From NCBI RefSeq assembly GCF_001295975.1, contig NZ_LJHU01000098.1, positions 1 to 64,000 on the forward strand: a stretch of DNA of 64,000 bases, given 5' to 3'. The DNA comes from Brevundimonas sp. AAP58. Lineage in GTDB: Bacteria; Pseudomonadota; Alphaproteobacteria; Caulobacterales; Caulobacteraceae. Positions 1-9,654 of this stretch are shown piece by piece. Positions within the stretch are counted from its first letter, which is position 1; each line of letters opens with the position of its first letter. The translations under genes and the position numbers were made by a program. The notes beneath the pieces were generated by a model that saw only the letters and a list, made by a program, of their open reading frames with translations, was not told the DNA's origin and did no database searches.

Positions 1-2099
1 CGCGCCCCGGCGGTCCCCGCACGGGTCCCGGCGGCCGTCCGGCCCCGAACGCGCCTCCGGCCGAGCCCAACGTGCTGCGTCCCAGCCGCGCGCCCGGCGC
101 CGGCTTCGGCCGTCCCGCCAAGCCCGAGGACGATCGCGACAAGCGTTTCTCGGACGCCGGCAAGGCCGTCAGCCGCACGCGTGGCGAGCCCAAGCGCCGC
201 GAAGGCCGCCTGACCATCCAGGCCGTGGCCGGAGGAGACGAGGACGCCGCCGAGCGCATGCGCTCGCTCGCATCGGTCCGTCGCGCTCGTGAACGCGAGA
301 AGGAAAAGCGCAAGGGTGGCTCGACCGATGCGCCCAACCGTCCGCGCGAGGTCGTCATCCCTGACGTCATCACTGTGCAGGAGCTGTCCAACCGGATGGC
401 CGTGCGCGGCGTCGACATCATCAAGTTCCTGATGAAGCAGGGCCTGATGATGAAGATCAACGACGTCATCGACACCGACACCGCCGAACTGGTGGCCGAC
501 GAATACGGCATGACGGTCAAGCGCGTGTCGGAAAGCGACGTCGAAGAGGGCTTCCTGTCCGACGCCGTCGACGACGAGGCGACCACGCCGCGCGCGCCGG
601 TCGTGGCCATCATGGGCCACGTCGACCACGGCAAGACCTCGCTGCTCGACGCGCTGCGCACCACCGACGTGGCGGCGGGCGAGGCCGGCGGCATCACCCA
701 GCACATCGGTGCCTATCAGGTGCGCACGGCGAACGGCGAGGCGGTCACCTTCCTCGACACGCCGGGCCACGCGGCGTTTTCCGCCATGCGGACGCGCGGC
801 GCCAACGTCACCGACATCGTGGTGCTGGTGGTCGCGGCCGACGACGGTGTCATGCCCCAGACGATCGAGTCGATCTCGCACGCCAAGGCGGCGGGGGCTC
901 CGATCATCGTGGCGGTCAACAAGATCGACAAGCCGGAGGCCGATCCGCAGAAGGTCGTCAACGAACTGCTGCAGTACGAGATCATCGGCGAGGCGCTCGG
1001 CGGTGACACCCAGATCGTCGAGGTCTCGGCCAAGGCGCGGACCAACCTGGACGGTCTGATCGAGGCCATCCTGCTGCAGGCCGAGGTCATGGACCTGAAG
1101 GCGGACCCCGAACGCTCGGCCGAGGGCGTGGTCATCGAGGCCAAGCTGGACAAGGGCCGTGGCCCGGTCGCTACCGTGCTGGTCAAGCGCGGTACCCTGA
1201 AGCGCGGCGACATCGTCGTGGCCGGCTCCTCCTGGGGCAAGGTCCGCGCCCTGCTGAACGAGCGCAACGAACAGCTCAAGGACGCCGGACCTTCGGTCCC
1301 GGTCGAGATCCTGGGTCTGGACGAGGCGCCCTCGCCCGGCGACGTCTTCGCCACCGTGGACAGCGAGGCCCGCGCCCGCGAGCTGACCGAGTTCCGCGCC
1401 CGCCAGAAGCGCGAGAAGGCCACGGGCGGCATCAATCAGGTGTCGCTGGTCGACATGATGTCCAAGCTGGGCTCCAAGAAGATCTCGGAGCTGCCGGTCG
1501 TTATCAAGTCCGACGTCCAGGGCTCGGGCGAGGCCATCTCGGGCTCACTGGAGAAGATGGGCAACGACGAGGTCCGCGCCCGCGTCGTCTATTCCGGCGC
1601 CGGGGGCATCACGGAATCGGACGTCCAGCTGGCCAAGTCGGCGGGGGCGCCGATCCTGGGCTTCAATGTCCGCGCGTCGAAACAGGCCCGCGACCTCGCC
1701 GACCGCGAGGGCGTGGAGATCCGCTACTACGCGATCATCTACGACCTGCTGGACGACATGAAGGGCGTGCTCTCGGGCATGCTGGCACCGCTCCAGCGCG
1801 AGACCTTCCTGGGCAACGCCCAGGTGCTGCAGGTCTTCGACATCTCCAAGACCGGCAAGATCGCCGGGTGCCGCGTCACCGAAGGCGTCGTGCGCAAGGG
1901 TGCCAAGGTCCGCATCATCCGCGAGGACGTGGTGGTGCTGGAGCTGGGCACGCTCGCCACGCTCAAGCGCTTCAAGGACGAGGTCAACGAGGTCCCGTCG
2001 GGCCAGGAGTGCGGCATGCACTTCCAGGGCTTCCAGGACATCAAGGTCGGCGACTACATCGAGTGCTTCACCGTCGAGGAAGTGAAGCGGAGCCTGTAA
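1..2099 (+). CDS. infB: translation initiation factor IF-2 (5' partial)
   Basis: GTPase that places fMet-tRNA on the 30S subunit during initiation. The frame is open to the left edge, so the N-terminus lies outside the window. What remains is a charged, Pro/Arg-rich N-terminal region, the IF2-N motif ([14 protein letters not shown] region, near 364-410) and the GTPase domain with G1 GHVDHGKT (near 615-638), G3 DTPGH (near 754-768) and G4 NKID (918-929). The C-terminal beta-barrel and fMet-tRNA-binding domains follow, ending at TAA. It heads the usual infB-rbfA-truB-rpsO-pnp cluster, here interrupted by two small genes. Family assignment is certain. Confidence 0.98.
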   Translation, partial: RPGGPRTGPGGRPAPNAPPAEPNVLRPSRAPGAGFGRPAKPEDDRDKRFSDAGKAVSRTRGEPKRREGRLTIQAVAGGDEDAAERMRSLASVRRAREREKEKRKGGSTDAPNRPREVVIPDVITVQELSNRMAVRGVDIIKFLMKQGLMMKINDVIDTDTAELVADEYGMTVKRVSESDVEEGFLSDAVDDEATTPRAPVVAIMGHVDHGKTSLLDALRTTDVAAGEAGGITQHIGAYQVRTANGEAVTFLDTPGHAAFSAMRTRGANVTDIVVLVVAADDGVMPQTIESISHAKAAGAPIIVAVNKIDKPEADPQKVVNELLQYEIIGEALGGDTQIVEVSAKARTNLDGLIEAILLQAEVMDLKADPERSAEGVVIEAKLDKGRGPVATVLVKRGTLKRGDIVVAGSSWGKVRALLNERNEQLKDAGPSVPVEILGLDEAPSPGDVFATVDSEARARELTEFRARQKREKATGGINQVSLVDMMSKLGSKKISELPVVIKSDVQGSGEAISGSLEKMGNDEVRARVVYSGAGGITESDVQLAKSAGAPILGFNVRASKQARDLADREGVEIRYYAIIYDLLDDMKGVLSGMLAPLQRETFLGNAQVLQVFDISKTGKIAGCRVTEGVVRKGAKVRIIREDVVVLELGTLATLKRFKDEVNEVPSGQECGMHFQGFQDIKVGDYIECFTVEEVKRSL

Positions 2100-2119
2100 G
2101 CTTGGCGCTGCGCGCCGGG

Positions 2120-2155
2120 CGCTAACGCTCGGCTCGCGGAGCCTCGCTGCTTGAG
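2120..2155 (-). repeat. 36-base hairpin repeat, copy 1
   Basis: Read on the minus strand: CTCAAGCAGCGA, then a 13-base hairpin GGCTC-CGC-GAGCC, then GAGCGTTAGCG. It starts 20 bases after the infB stop and is followed by copy 2 in the same orientation. There is no T-run, so it does not look like a standard terminator. See the findings for the family of eight copies. Confidence 0.85.
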
Positions 2156-2167
2156 CGCCTGTCGTGG

Positions 2168-2203
2168 CGCTACCGCTCGCGACGCGGTCGCTCGCTGCTT
2201 GAG
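2168..2203 (-). repeat. 36-base hairpin repeat, copy 2
   Basis: Same flanks as copy 1 (CTCAAGCAGCGA and GAGCGGTAGCG on the minus strand), but the stem is GCGAC-CGC-GTCGC. All ten stem bases can pair although the arm sequence differs from copy 1. It lies 12 bases from copy 1. Confidence 0.85.
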
Positions 2204-2264
2204 CGCCGTATTGCCCTGTGGTCTTGGCCTCCCTTCCGCCACGGATCGCGGTATCAGTGCGGGT

Positions 2265-2759
2265 ATGCGTCGCCTGATCGTCAGTCTCTTCCTACTTGTC
2301 CTCGCGGGACCGGCCGTGGCGGATACGCGCCTGCTGGCCTTCGATCCGGCGGACCGGGTGACGCGGGCCCTGACGCGTGGCGTGACGCTGGAGGTCGAGC
2401 GCGGCCTTTTCGGAGCCATATCCGTGCGCCGCATCCTGTCGACCAGCGCGCGGGGATCGGCCGCCATCGCGCGGGGCGGCCCGGACGAGGCGCGGCGCGT
2501 GCTGCCGGAAGGCGTTTCGGAAGCCACGGTCTACACCATCCCGCTGGAAGGCGACGGACGTGGCCTGGCGCGTGCCTTGTGCCCCGGAGCGGACAACACC
2601 TTCCTGGTGCTCGGCCGCGTGCGGGCCGGCCGGCCGATGGCCATGCACGGCGTCGGCCGTTGGCCCGATGGCGTCTATCGCCACTGCGTGACCCTGTCCT
2701 ACCTCTATCGCGGCGAATGGAGCGCCCCGCCGCGCGCGCCGGTCGGCGAGACGCCCTGA
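2265..2759 (+). CDS. small exported protein of unknown function
   Basis: 164 residues. The first ~20 (RRLIVSLFLLVLAGPAVA) form a clear Sec signal peptide ending in AVA, so the product is probably periplasmic. The mature part is mixed alpha/beta in character and has two cysteines, which could pair. The chosen ATG gives the signal peptide directly; the longer open frame to the left runs through the hairpin repeats and is unlikely to be coding. It sits between infB and rbfA with the DUF2459 gene 13 bases downstream, an unusual insertion in this conserved cluster. I do not recognise the family. Confidence 0.7.
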   Translation: MRRLIVSLFLLVLAGPAVADTRLLAFDPADRVTRALTRGVTLEVERGLFGAISVRRILSTSARGSAAIARGGPDEARRVLPEGVSEATVYTIPLEGDGRGLARALCPGADNTFLVLGRVRAGRPMAMHGVGRWPDGVYRHCVTLSYLYRGEWSAPPRAPVGETP

Positions 2760-2772
2760 TGCGCGGGCCAAG

Positions 2773-3441
2773 ATGATGAGACTGGGGGGCGTCGTCATCG
2801 CAAGCCTGCTGGGCCTGATCGCCGGGCTCTGGACCTGGACGCGGCAGGGCGCCGAGGTCGCGTTGGGCGAAGGGTCGCCGGTCGTGGTCCACATCCTGAA
2901 CAACGGCTTCCATACCGACCTGGCCGTGCCGCGCTCGGCGCTGGAGGCGCGAGGTGGTCCTCTGGCCGAGGCGTCGCGGTCGGTCGGCGCGGGGGACTGG
3001 ATCCTGATCGGCTGGGGCGACGCCAAGTTCTTCACCGACACCTCGCCGATGGAGGGCCGCCTGCTGGACGGCGTGCGCGCCTTCTTCCGGCCCGCCAATC
3101 CGTCGGTGGTGATGCTGGACCCGCACGCGGGCGATCCCGTGCGCGGCCTTCCCGCGGAGAAGGTGCGGACGCTGAGCCTGTCTCCCGCCGCCTTCGCGGC
3201 CATGACTGGCCGGGTGGAAGAGTCGCTCGCGCTTCAGGACGGCCGCGCCCGGCTGTCGACGGCCCGTCCGGGCGCGGGCGCGCACTTCTTCGCCAGCCAC
3301 GAGCACTTCTGGATCGGCTACCTCTGCAACAGCTGGACGGCGCGGGTACTGAACGCTGCCGGTCTGGATATCCGCCCCATGCGCGCCGTCACGGCCGGGG
3401 AGGTCGTCGCCACGGTGGACAGGGCGGCCCAAGGGGCCTAG
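2773..3441 (+). CDS. DUF2459 family protein
   Basis: 222 residues. An N-terminal hydrophobic segment (residues ~5-22) suggests a membrane anchor or signal sequence. The body has the DUF2459 pattern: VVVHILNNGFHTDLAVP, then GWGDAKFF, and near the end HFWIGYLCNSWTARVLNAAG, whose Cys and Asn resemble a transglutaminase- or peptidase-like active site. Members are often called urease-associated for historical reasons; no urease genes are here. Two adjacent ATGs (2773, 2776) are possible starts. It probably forms one transcription unit with the preceding exported protein. Confidence 0.8.
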   Translation: MMRLGGVVIASLLGLIAGLWTWTRQGAEVALGEGSPVVVHILNNGFHTDLAVPRSALEARGGPLAEASRSVGAGDWILIGWGDAKFFTDTSPMEGRLLDGVRAFFRPANPSVVMLDPHAGDPVRGLPAEKVRTLSLSPAAFAAMTGRVEESLALQDGRARLSTARPGAGAHFFASHEHFWIGYLCNSWTARVLNAAGLDIRPMRAVTAGEVVATVDRAAQGA

Positions 3442-3505
3442 ACCGCCCGCCTTTCGCTTTTCGAGCCGGGTCCGATCCCCGGCGAGCGGAACACGGAGAC
3501 CCGAA

Positions 3506-3955
3506 ATGGGCAAGCAACACACCCGAAACGCTTCCGGCCCCGCAGGCCCCTCCCAACGCCAGCTGCGCGCCGGCGAACTGATCCGTCACGCCCTGGTCGA
3601 TGTACTGCGCGAGGAGGAAATCCACGACGAGGCCCTGCGCGGCGTCTCCATCACCGTGACCGAGGTGCGTCTCAGCCCCGACCTCAAGCACGCGACCTGC
3701 TTCGTCGAACCGCTGGGCGCCGGCGTCGACGCGGCCGAGACGGCGGGTCACGAGGACGCGATCATCAAGGCGCTGAACGCCCACGCGAAGTTCCTGCGCG
3801 GCCAGCTGGGCCGGCACATCGACATGAAGTTCACGCCCGACCTGCGCTTTCGCCACGACGAAAGCTTCGACGCCGCCAGCCGCATCGACCGCCTGTTCGA
3901 CGACCCCCGCGTCCGCGCCGATCTGGAACGCCGCGACGCAGACGACGACGCCTGA
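3506..3955 (+). CDS. rbfA: 30S ribosome-binding factor A
   Basis: Late 30S assembly factor that binds near helix 1 of 16S rRNA. 149 residues with a KH-like fold: SQRQLRAGELIRHALVDVLREEE at the N-terminus and VTEVRLSPDLKHATCFVEPLG in the middle, both typical. The C-terminal tail is rich in Asp/Arg (ERRDADDDA). A GGAG-type ribosome site (cggagac) precedes the ATG. The stop overlaps the truB start (TGATG), so the two are probably translationally coupled. Confidence 0.95.
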   Translation: MGKQHTRNASGPAGPSQRQLRAGELIRHALVDVLREEEIHDEALRGVSITVTEVRLSPDLKHATCFVEPLGAGVDAAETAGHEDAIIKALNAHAKFLRGQLGRHIDMKFTPDLRFRHDESFDAASRIDRLFDDPRVRADLERRDADDDA

Positions 3956-4887
3956 TGAGCCGCAGGAAGAAGGGCAATCCCGTCCACGGCTGGGTCTGTC
4001 TCGACAAGCCGCTGGAGATGGGCTCGACCGAGGCCGTGACGAAGGTGCGCCGCCTGTTCGACGCGCAGAAGGCGGGCCATGCCGGCACGCTCGATCCCCT
4101 GGCGACGGGCATCCTGCCCATTGCGCTGGGCGAAGCGACCAAGACCGTGCCGTTCCTGATGGACGCCCAGAAGGTCTATCGCTTCACCATCAACTGGGGC
4201 GTTTCGACCGACAGCGTGGACCGCGAGGGCGAAATCGTCGCCCGCTCCCACGTCCGGCCCTCCGTCGAGGCGGTCCGGGCCGCGCTGCCGGCCTTCGTCG
4301 GCGAGATCGACCAGACTCCGCCGCGCTTCTCGGCCATCAAGGTCGACGGCCAGCGGGCCTATGACCTGGCCCGGGACGGTGCCGACTTCGAGCTGGAGAG
4401 CCGTCGCGTCGTCATCCACGAGGCCGCCGTCACTGACGCGCCGGACGCCGACCACGTCGAGATCACCATCCGCACCGGCAAGGGCGTTTATGTCCGCTCC
4501 CTGGCCCGCGACCTGGCTCTGGCGCTGGGCGCCGAGGGGCATGTTTCGGCGCTGCGGCGCGAGCGGGTGGGGCCGTTCTCGACCGAAAACGCCGTGTCGC
4601 TGGATTTCCTGACCGATCTGGTGCATAGGGACGCCGCCTTTGAGGGCTTGCTGCCCGTCTCGACCGCCCTGGACGACATCCCGGAGCTGGCCGTGACGGA
4701 CCAGGACGCCTTCTCGCTTCGGCAGGGACGGCCGATCGTTCTGCTCCCCCGACAGGTCGAAACCCTGAAGAGCCGCCTTTCTGGCGGGTCTCGCACCGTT
4801 TCCACCTTTCAGGGCCAGACCTTGGTCGCACTCTGTCAGTTGCGGGCCGGCCGGCTCGAACCCGACCGCGTTTTCAACCTGTCCTGA
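3955..4887 (+). CDS. truB: tRNA pseudouridine(55) synthase
   Basis: Makes pseudouridine 55 in the T-loop of tRNAs. 310 residues, normal for the alphaproteobacterial form. The catalytic motif [15 protein letters not shown] puts the nucleophile at Asp47. [16 protein letters not shown] and the C-terminal RQGRPI region match the TruB family. The start overlaps the rbfA stop by one base. The gap to rpsO holds one copy of the 36-base hairpin repeat. Confidence 0.96.
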   Translation: MSRRKKGNPVHGWVCLDKPLEMGSTEAVTKVRRLFDAQKAGHAGTLDPLATGILPIALGEATKTVPFLMDAQKVYRFTINWGVSTDSVDREGEIVARSHVRPSVEAVRAALPAFVGEIDQTPPRFSAIKVDGQRAYDLARDGADFELESRRVVIHEAAVTDAPDADHVEITIRTGKGVYVRSLARDLALALGAEGHVSALRRERVGPFSTENAVSLDFLTDLVHRDAAFEGLLPVSTALDDIPELAVTDQDAFSLRQGRPIVLLPRQVETLKSRLSGGSRTVSTFQGQTLVALCQLRAGRLEPDRVFNLS

Positions 4888-4926
4888 CGCACCCCTCCCA
4901 AGGGACCGAAGGGACACTTCCCCGGG

Positions 4927-4962
4927 CTCAAGCAGCGAGACGCCGCGCGTCGAGCGGTAGCC
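4927..4962 (+). repeat. 36-base hairpin repeat, copy 3 (rpsO leader)
   Basis: Forward orientation: CTCAAGCAGCGA, hairpin GACGC-CGC-GCGTC, then GAGCGGTAGCC. This is the third distinct stem sequence in the family, again fully paired around CGC. It ends 20 bases before the rpsO ATG and just before its ribosome site (aaaggaag, 4968-4975), so the transcribed hairpin would lie in the rpsO leader. Confidence 0.85.
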
Positions 4963-4982
4963 CACAAGAAAGGAAGCTACGG

Positions 4983-5252
4983 ATGTCGATCACTGCTGAA
5001 CGCAAGGCCGAGGTCATTGCGGACAATGCTCGCTCGTCGGGCGACACCGGCTCGGCCGAGGTCCAGGTCGCGATCCTGTCGGAACGCATCGCCAACCTGA
5101 CCGAGCACTTCAAGACCCACAAGAAGGACAACCACAGCCGCCGGGGCCTGCTCAAGCTGGTCTCGCAGCGTCGTCGCCTTCTCGACCACCTGGCCAAGAC
5201 CGACAAGGATCGCTACGGCGCCCTCGTCGCCAAGCTGGGCCTGCGCCGCTAA
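4983..5252 (+). CDS. rpsO: 30S ribosomal protein S15
   Basis: Primary binder of 16S rRNA in the central domain of the 30S platform. 89 residues, the usual length. Recognisable stretches are the [17 protein letters not shown] region, [19 protein letters not shown] and the C-terminal [13 protein letters not shown] good ribosome site (aaaggaag) precedes the ATG. A strong intrinsic terminator follows. It is paired with pnp downstream, as in most Proteobacteria. Confidence 0.98.
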   Translation: MSITAERKAEVIADNARSSGDTGSAEVQVAILSERIANLTEHFKTHKKDNHSRRGLLKLVSQRRRLLDHLAKTDKDRYGALVAKLGLRR

Positions 5253-5278
5253 GCGCGGGCTGCGCGGAACAGATCACG

Positions 5279-5306
5279 AGGCGCGGGTTCACGCCCGCGC
5301 CTTTTT
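5279..5306 (+). terminator. intrinsic terminator after rpsO
   Basis: Nine-base perfect stem AGGCGCGGG / CCCGCGCCT with a six-base loop, directly followed by five Ts (5302-5306). It lies 27 bases after the rpsO stop and separates rpsO from pnp. Confidence 0.9.
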
Positions 5307-5382
5307 CCGCATATGAAGACCGGTGCGCCGCCGGTGAAAAGGTGCAAGACGCGAGGGCTCCACAGCAGTCCTCATCACACCC

Positions 5383-5410
5383 GGACCGATCGCCATGGGG
5401 CGGCCGGTCC
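5383..5410 (+). other. hairpin in the pnp leader
   Basis: Arms GGACCG (5383-5388) and CGGTCC (5405-5410) enclose a second stem CGCC/GGCG with loop ATGG, making one nearly continuous hairpin about 94 bases before the pnp start. In enterobacteria pnp mRNA is autoregulated through a leader hairpin cut by RNase III; that this hairpin plays such a role is inference. Confidence 0.5.
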
Positions 5411-5503
5411 ACGGATCGAAGGACGAGAAAGGCCCGACGCTCCACCCCCTGACGGGACGCCCGCCCGGAATCCGCCGCGCGGGGCACGAAAGACGAAACG
5501 ACT

Positions 5504-7747
5504 ATGTTCGACATCAAACGCAAGACGATCGACTGGGCCGGCCGGCCCCTGACCCTGGAGACGGGCCGCATCGCCCGCCAGGCCGATGGCGCGGTTCTGG
5601 CCACCTATGGCGAGACCGTGGTCCTGGCCACCGTCGTGTATGGCCGCGCGCCCAAGCCCGGCATGGATTTCTTCCCCCTGACCGTGAACTATCAGGAAAA
5701 GACCTTCGCCGCGGGCAAGATCCCGGGCGGCTACTTCAAGCGTGAAGGCCGTCCGACCGAGAAGGAAACCCTGGTCAGCCGCCTGATCGACCGTCCGATC
5801 CGCCCCCTGTTCGTCAAGGGCTTCAAGAACGAGACCCAGGTCGTCGTCACCGTGCTGCAGCACGACCTGGAGAACGACCCCGACGTCGTCGCCATGGTCG
5901 CGACCTCCGCCGCCCTGACCCTCTCGGGCGTGCCCTTCATGGGCCCGATCGCGGGCGCCCGCGTCGGCTACATCAACGGCGAGCTGGTGCTGAACCCGAC
6001 CATCGACCAGCTGACCGAGTCGGATCTGGATCTGGTCGTCGCCGGCACCGCCGACGCCCTGATGATGGTCGAATCCGAGGCCAAAGAACTGTCGGAAGAC
6101 ACCTTCCTGGACGCCCTGATGTTCGCCCATCGCGGCATGCAGCCGGTGATCGAGGCCATCATCGAACTGGCCGAGCACGCCGCCAAGGAGCCCTTCGACT
6201 TCCAGGCCGAGGACCACTCCGACGTCGTCGCCGCGATCAAGAAACTGGTCGGCGAGGACATCAAGGCCGCCTACACCCACGTCACCAAGCACGAGCGTCA
6301 CAACGCCGTCGGCGCCGCCAAGAAGAAGGCCGCCGAGGCCCTGGTGAAGACCGACGAGAACCCGGACGGCGTCGAGCCGGCCAAGTTCGGCGCCGCCTTC
6401 AAGGAGTGCGAGGCCGAGGTCCTGCGTCGCGACATCATCGAGAACGGCCACCGCGTCGACGGCCGCGCGCTCGACAAGGTCCGTCCGATCGTCTCGGAAG
6501 TCGGCGTCTTCCCGCGCACCCACGGTTCGGCCCTGTTCACCCGGGGTGAAACCCAGGCCATCGTGGTCGCCACGCTCGGCACCGGCGACGACGAGCAGTA
6601 CATCGACGCCCTGACCGGGACGTACAAGGAGAAGTTCCTCCTGCACTACAACTTCCCTCCCTATTCGGTCGGCGAGACCGGCCGGATGGGCGGTGCGGGG
6701 CGTCGGGAAATCGGTCACGGCAAGCTGGCCTGGCGGGCAATCCGTCCGATGCTGCCCAGCCATGACGAGTTCCCCTACACCATCCGCCTGGTGTCGGAGA
6801 TCACCGAGTCGAACGGCTCGTCCTCCATGGCCACGGTCTGCGGATCGTCGCTGGCCCTGATGGACGCCGGTGTGCCGCTGAAGAAGCCGGTCTCGGGCAT
6901 CGCCATGGGCCTGATCCTGGAGCCGTCGGGCGAGTTCGCCATCCTGTCGGACATCCTGGGCGACGAGGATCACCTCGGCGACATGGACTTCAAGGTCGCC
7001 GGCACCCGTGACGGCATCACCTCGCTGCAGATGGACATCAAGGTCGCCGGCATCACCGAGGAGATCATGCGAAAGGCCATCGCCCAGGCGTCGGCCGGCC
7101 GCCTGCACATCCTCGACGAGATGGACAAGGCCATCGACGGCGCCCGCACCGAGCTGGGTGAGTTCGCGCCCAAGATCGAGACCATCAAGGTCCCGGTCGA
7201 CAAGATCCGCGACATCATCGGCACGGGCGGCAAGATCATCCGCGAGATCGTCGAAAAGACCGGCGCCAAGATCAACATCGAGGACGACGGCTCGGTGAAG
7301 ATCGCCGCCTCCGAGCAGGAGAAGATCGACGCCGCCAAGAACTGGATCAGTTCCATCGTGTCCGAGCCCGAGCCCGGCATGATCTACTCCGGCAAGGTCG
7401 TGAAGGTCGTCGACTTCGGCGCCTTCGTGAACTTCTTCGGGGCCAAGGACGGCCTGGTGCACGTCAGCCAGATCAGCCTGGAACGCGTCGCCAACCCGGC
7501 CGACGTCCTGTCCGAAGGCCAGGAGGTCAAGGTCAAGTTCCTGGGCTTCGACGATCGCGGCAAGACCAAGCTGTCGATGAAGGTGGTCGATCAGGCGACC
7601 GGCGAGGACATCACCGACAAGATCAACGCCGAGCGCGCCGAACGCGGCGAGCCCCCCCTGTCGGAAGACACCGGCGGCCGTCCCAAGCGCGACGGCGACG
7701 GCGGCGGTCGTGGCGGCGGCGATCGTGGCCGGCGTCGCCGGGACTAA
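5504..7747 (+). CDS. pnp: polyribonucleotide nucleotidyltransferase (PNPase)
   Basis: 3'-to-5' phosphorolytic exoribonuclease, a degradosome partner of RNase E. 747 residues: two RNase PH-like domains (about 1-220 and 310-540) joined by an alpha-helical linker, then a KH domain with the GXXG loop in [12 protein letters not shown] (about residue 570), an S1 domain starting near residue 627 ([15 protein letters not shown]), and a Gly/Arg/Asp-rich tail ([15 protein letters not shown]). The arrangement matches full-length PNPase. It has its own leader after the rpsO terminator and its own terminator downstream. Confidence 0.98.
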   Translation: MFDIKRKTIDWAGRPLTLETGRIARQADGAVLATYGETVVLATVVYGRAPKPGMDFFPLTVNYQEKTFAAGKIPGGYFKREGRPTEKETLVSRLIDRPIRPLFVKGFKNETQVVVTVLQHDLENDPDVVAMVATSAALTLSGVPFMGPIAGARVGYINGELVLNPTIDQLTESDLDLVVAGTADALMMVESEAKELSEDTFLDALMFAHRGMQPVIEAIIELAEHAAKEPFDFQAEDHSDVVAAIKKLVGEDIKAAYTHVTKHERHNAVGAAKKKAAEALVKTDENPDGVEPAKFGAAFKECEAEVLRRDIIENGHRVDGRALDKVRPIVSEVGVFPRTHGSALFTRGETQAIVVATLGTGDDEQYIDALTGTYKEKFLLHYNFPPYSVGETGRMGGAGRREIGHGKLAWRAIRPMLPSHDEFPYTIRLVSEITESNGSSSMATVCGSSLALMDAGVPLKKPVSGIAMGLILEPSGEFAILSDILGDEDHLGDMDFKVAGTRDGITSLQMDIKVAGITEEIMRKAIAQASAGRLHILDEMDKAIDGARTELGEFAPKIETIKVPVDKIRDIIGTGGKIIREIVEKTGAKINIEDDGSVKIAASEQEKIDAAKNWISSIVSEPEPGMIYSGKVVKVVDFGAFVNFFGAKDGLVHVSQISLERVANPADVLSEGQEVKVKFLGFDDRGKTKLSMKVVDQATGEDITDKINAERAERGEPPLSEDTGGRPKRDGDGGGRGGGDRGRRRRD

Positions 7748-7773
7748 GTTCCCGAGTCATCGCTGAGATGAAG

Positions 7774-7808
7774 AAGGCCTCGCTGGAAACAGCGGGGCCT
7801 TTGCTTTT
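7774..7808 (+). terminator. intrinsic terminator after pnp
   Basis: Stem AAGGCCTCGCTG / CAGCGGGGCCTT (12 pairs including one G-T), loop GAAA, followed by TTGCTTTT. It lies 26 bases after the pnp stop. Confidence 0.85.
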
Positions 7809-7833
7809 CTCCCTCCCCCAGCGGGGGAGGGAG
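7809..7833. repeat. CCTCCCCC/GGGGGAGG hairpin
   Basis: Perfect 11-base inverted repeat CTCCCTCCCCC / GGGGGAGGGAG with an AGC loop between the convergent pnp and lipoprotein genes. The same purine/pyrimidine-rich motif recurs in the dnaK-dnaJ gap. It may help terminate the minus-strand lipoprotein transcript. Confidence 0.7.
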
Positions 7834-7846
7834 AGAGCACGTCAGC

Positions 7847-8230
7847 CTACGCCGCGCACTCCGTCGGTTTCTGCTCGCTCTCGCCATACTGAGCGCACGA
7901 CCGGTCGATCTCGCCCTGGATCATCTCGCAGGCGTTCAACGCATTGCACGGCGGCCGGGTCGCCGGGCTGACGGCGATGCAGCGGGCGACCAGCCGGGCG
8001 GAGGCGGCCTCGCCGATCTCCTCGCGGCAGTTGGCGGGCGTCGCGGAGGCCGTCTCGACCTCGCCGGGCGCTTCCTCCTGGGGCGGGGCGTCGTCGGGCA
8101 TCATGGCGGGCGGCGCGGCGACGGGGGCGGCTTCCGTCGCCGGGGCCTCGGTCGGCTCGGCGGGCTCGGAGCCGCAGGCGGCGAGCGACAGGGCGGCAAT
8201 CAGGGCGAGGGACAGGCGAACGCGAGGCAT
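7847..8230 (-). CDS. small Cys-rich lipoprotein of unknown function
   Basis: 127 residues. The N-terminus is a lipoprotein signal with lipobox LAAC (Cys19), so the mature protein is probably membrane-tethered in the envelope. A Pro/Ala/Glu linker (about residues 22-62) is followed by a compact C-terminal part with six cysteines (NCREE, ARCIA, PPCNALNAC, RSCAQ, TEC), suggesting disulfides. It is convergent with pnp. No function can be assigned. Confidence 0.8.
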   Translation of the reverse strand: MPRVRLSLALIAALSLAACGSEPAEPTEAPATEAAPVAAPPAMMPDDAPPQEEAPGEVETASATPANCREEIGEAASARLVARCIAVSPATRPPCNALNACEMIQGEIDRSCAQYGESEQKPTECAA

Positions 8231-8293
8231 GGCTAGCTCTCCGGGCGGTCGGGACCCGGACGATGCCTCGCTTCGGCCTGGATGCCTAGCCGC

Positions 8294-9028
8294 CTACGCC
8301 CGTTGGGCGAGTGCGGCCTCGACGGCCTCGCGCTGGAGCGTGAACAGGTGGCCACAGCCCAGCTCCGCCAGCTCGAACAGGCGGTCGAACTCGGGGCGGG
8401 AGAAGCCGCGCTTCTCGCCGGTCGCCTGAATTTCCACAATGGAGCCGGAGCCCGTCAGGACGAAGTTGCCGTCGGCCTCGGCCTGGCTGTCCTCCTCGTA
8501 GTCGAGGTCCAGCACCGGCGTGTCGGCGAAGACGCCGCACGAGATGGCCGCGACCTGGTCCAGCACCGGATCGACCTTCAGCACGCCCTCGGTCTTCAGG
8601 TATCCCAAGGCCGAGGCCACCGCGACCCAGGCCCCGGTGATGGAGGCCGTGCGGGTGCCGCCGTCGGCCTGGATCACGTCGCAGTCCACCAGCACCTGAC
8701 GCTCGCCGAGCGCCTTCAGGTCGATGACGGCGCGCAAGCTGCGGCCGATCAGGCGCTGGATCTCCTGCGTCCGGCCCGACTGCTTGCCGGCGGCGGCTTC
8801 GCGCCGGCCGCGCGTGTGGGTGGCGCGGGGCAGCATGCCGTATTCGGCCGTGACCCAGCCCGAGCCCTTGCCGCGCATCCAGCCGGGCACATTCTCCTCG
8901 ACGGAAGCTGTGACCAGCACCTTGGTGTGGCCGAACGAGACCAGGCATGAGCCCTCGGCGTAGCGGTTGACTCCGGTCTCCAGCGTCACGGCGCGGAGCT
9001 GGTCGGGGGTGCGGTCGGAGGGTCGCAT
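8294..9028 (-). CDS. rph: ribonuclease PH
   Basis: Phosphorolytic 3'-to-5' exonuclease that trims tRNA 3' ends. 244 residues, full length. The N-terminus [21 protein letters not shown], the [18 protein letters not shown] strand and [18 protein letters not shown] (the phosphate-binding Arg region) are characteristic, as is [19 protein letters not shown]. It is divergent from the acetyltransferase-hrcA-grpE genes, a neighbourhood also seen in Caulobacter. Confidence 0.97.
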   Translation of the reverse strand: MRPSDRTPDQLRAVTLETGVNRYAEGSCLVSFGHTKVLVTASVEENVPGWMRGKGSGWVTAEYGMLPRATHTRGRREAAAGKQSGRTQEIQRLIGRSLRAVIDLKALGERQVLVDCDVIQADGGTRTASITGAWVAVASALGYLKTEGVLKVDPVLDQVAAISCGVFADTPVLDLDYEEDSQAEADGNFVLTGSGSIVEIQATGEKRGFSRPEFDRLFELAELGCGHLFTLQREAVEAALAQRA

Positions 9029-9081
9029 GATCGGGGTCTCGAGGGCGTTGCGGAACGGGCCGCACCGCTTATCCTGAAACC

Positions 9082-9654
9082 ATGAGCCTGTATGCCCCCG
9101 AACGTCAGGCGAGCCCGCCCGCAGCGTCGGCGGTGACCCTGAGACCCGCGACCGTCGCCGACGCCGCCACCCTGGCCGCCTGGGACCTGGAACCGCACGT
9201 CATCGCCTGTTCGAGCGATGATCCCTTGGCCGAGGTCGCTTTCGACGGCATCGACTGGACCGACGAGCTGACCAACTCCGCCTATGAACTCACCTACGTC
9301 ATCGCCGAGGTCGAGGGCCAACCGGTCGGCGTCATGGCCGTCTGCGATCCCCATACCGAGCCCAGCCACTACTGGGGCGAGATCGAGCCCAATTTGAGGG
9401 CCATCGACATCTGGATCGGACCGGCCGAATGGTTGGGTCGCGGGGTCGGCACATCCATGATGACCCAGATGATCGACCGGTGCTTCGCCGAGCCGGGCGT
9501 GGAGGCCATCGTCATCGATCCGCTCGCGTCCAACACCGCCGCCATCCGCTTCTACCAGAGGCTGGGCTTCGTCCCCGAGGGCCGGCGGATGTTCGATGAG
9601 GACGACTGTCTCGTGCACCGTCTGACCCGTGCTGTTTGGGAGGCGCGCGCATGA
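9082..9654 (+). CDS. GNAT-family N-acetyltransferase
   Basis: 190 residues. The acetyl-CoA pyrophosphate loop is [11 protein letters not shown] (R/Q-x-x-G-x-G/A type). The C-terminal part, [25 protein letters not shown], is typical of GNAT enzymes and resembles the aminoglycoside 6'-acetyltransferase branch, where a similar DP-x-x-x-N-x-x-AIR-x-Y motif is found. Substrate cannot be told from sequence. The stop overlaps the hrcA ATG (ATGA), so it is likely co-transcribed with hrcA-grpE, which is unusual for the heat-shock pair. Confidence 0.85.
   Translation: MSLYAPERQASPPAASAVTLRPATVADAATLAAWDLEPHVIACSSDDPLAEVAFDGIDWTDELTNSAYELTYVIAEVEGQPVGVMAVCDPHTEPSHYWGEIEPNLRAIDIWIGPAEWLGRGVGTSMMTQMIDRCFAEPGVEAIVIDPLASNTAAIRFYQRLGFVPEGRRMFDEDDCLVHRLTRAVWEARA

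Noticed and set aside
2120-2203. Hairpin repeats as rho-independent terminators of infB
   Set aside because: The stems are only five pairs with three-base loops and no T-run follows in either direction.
5375-7462. 695-codon open frame antisense to pnp
   Set aside because: Composition is Asp/Leu/Gly-rich with no motif, and pnp on the other strand is beyond doubt.
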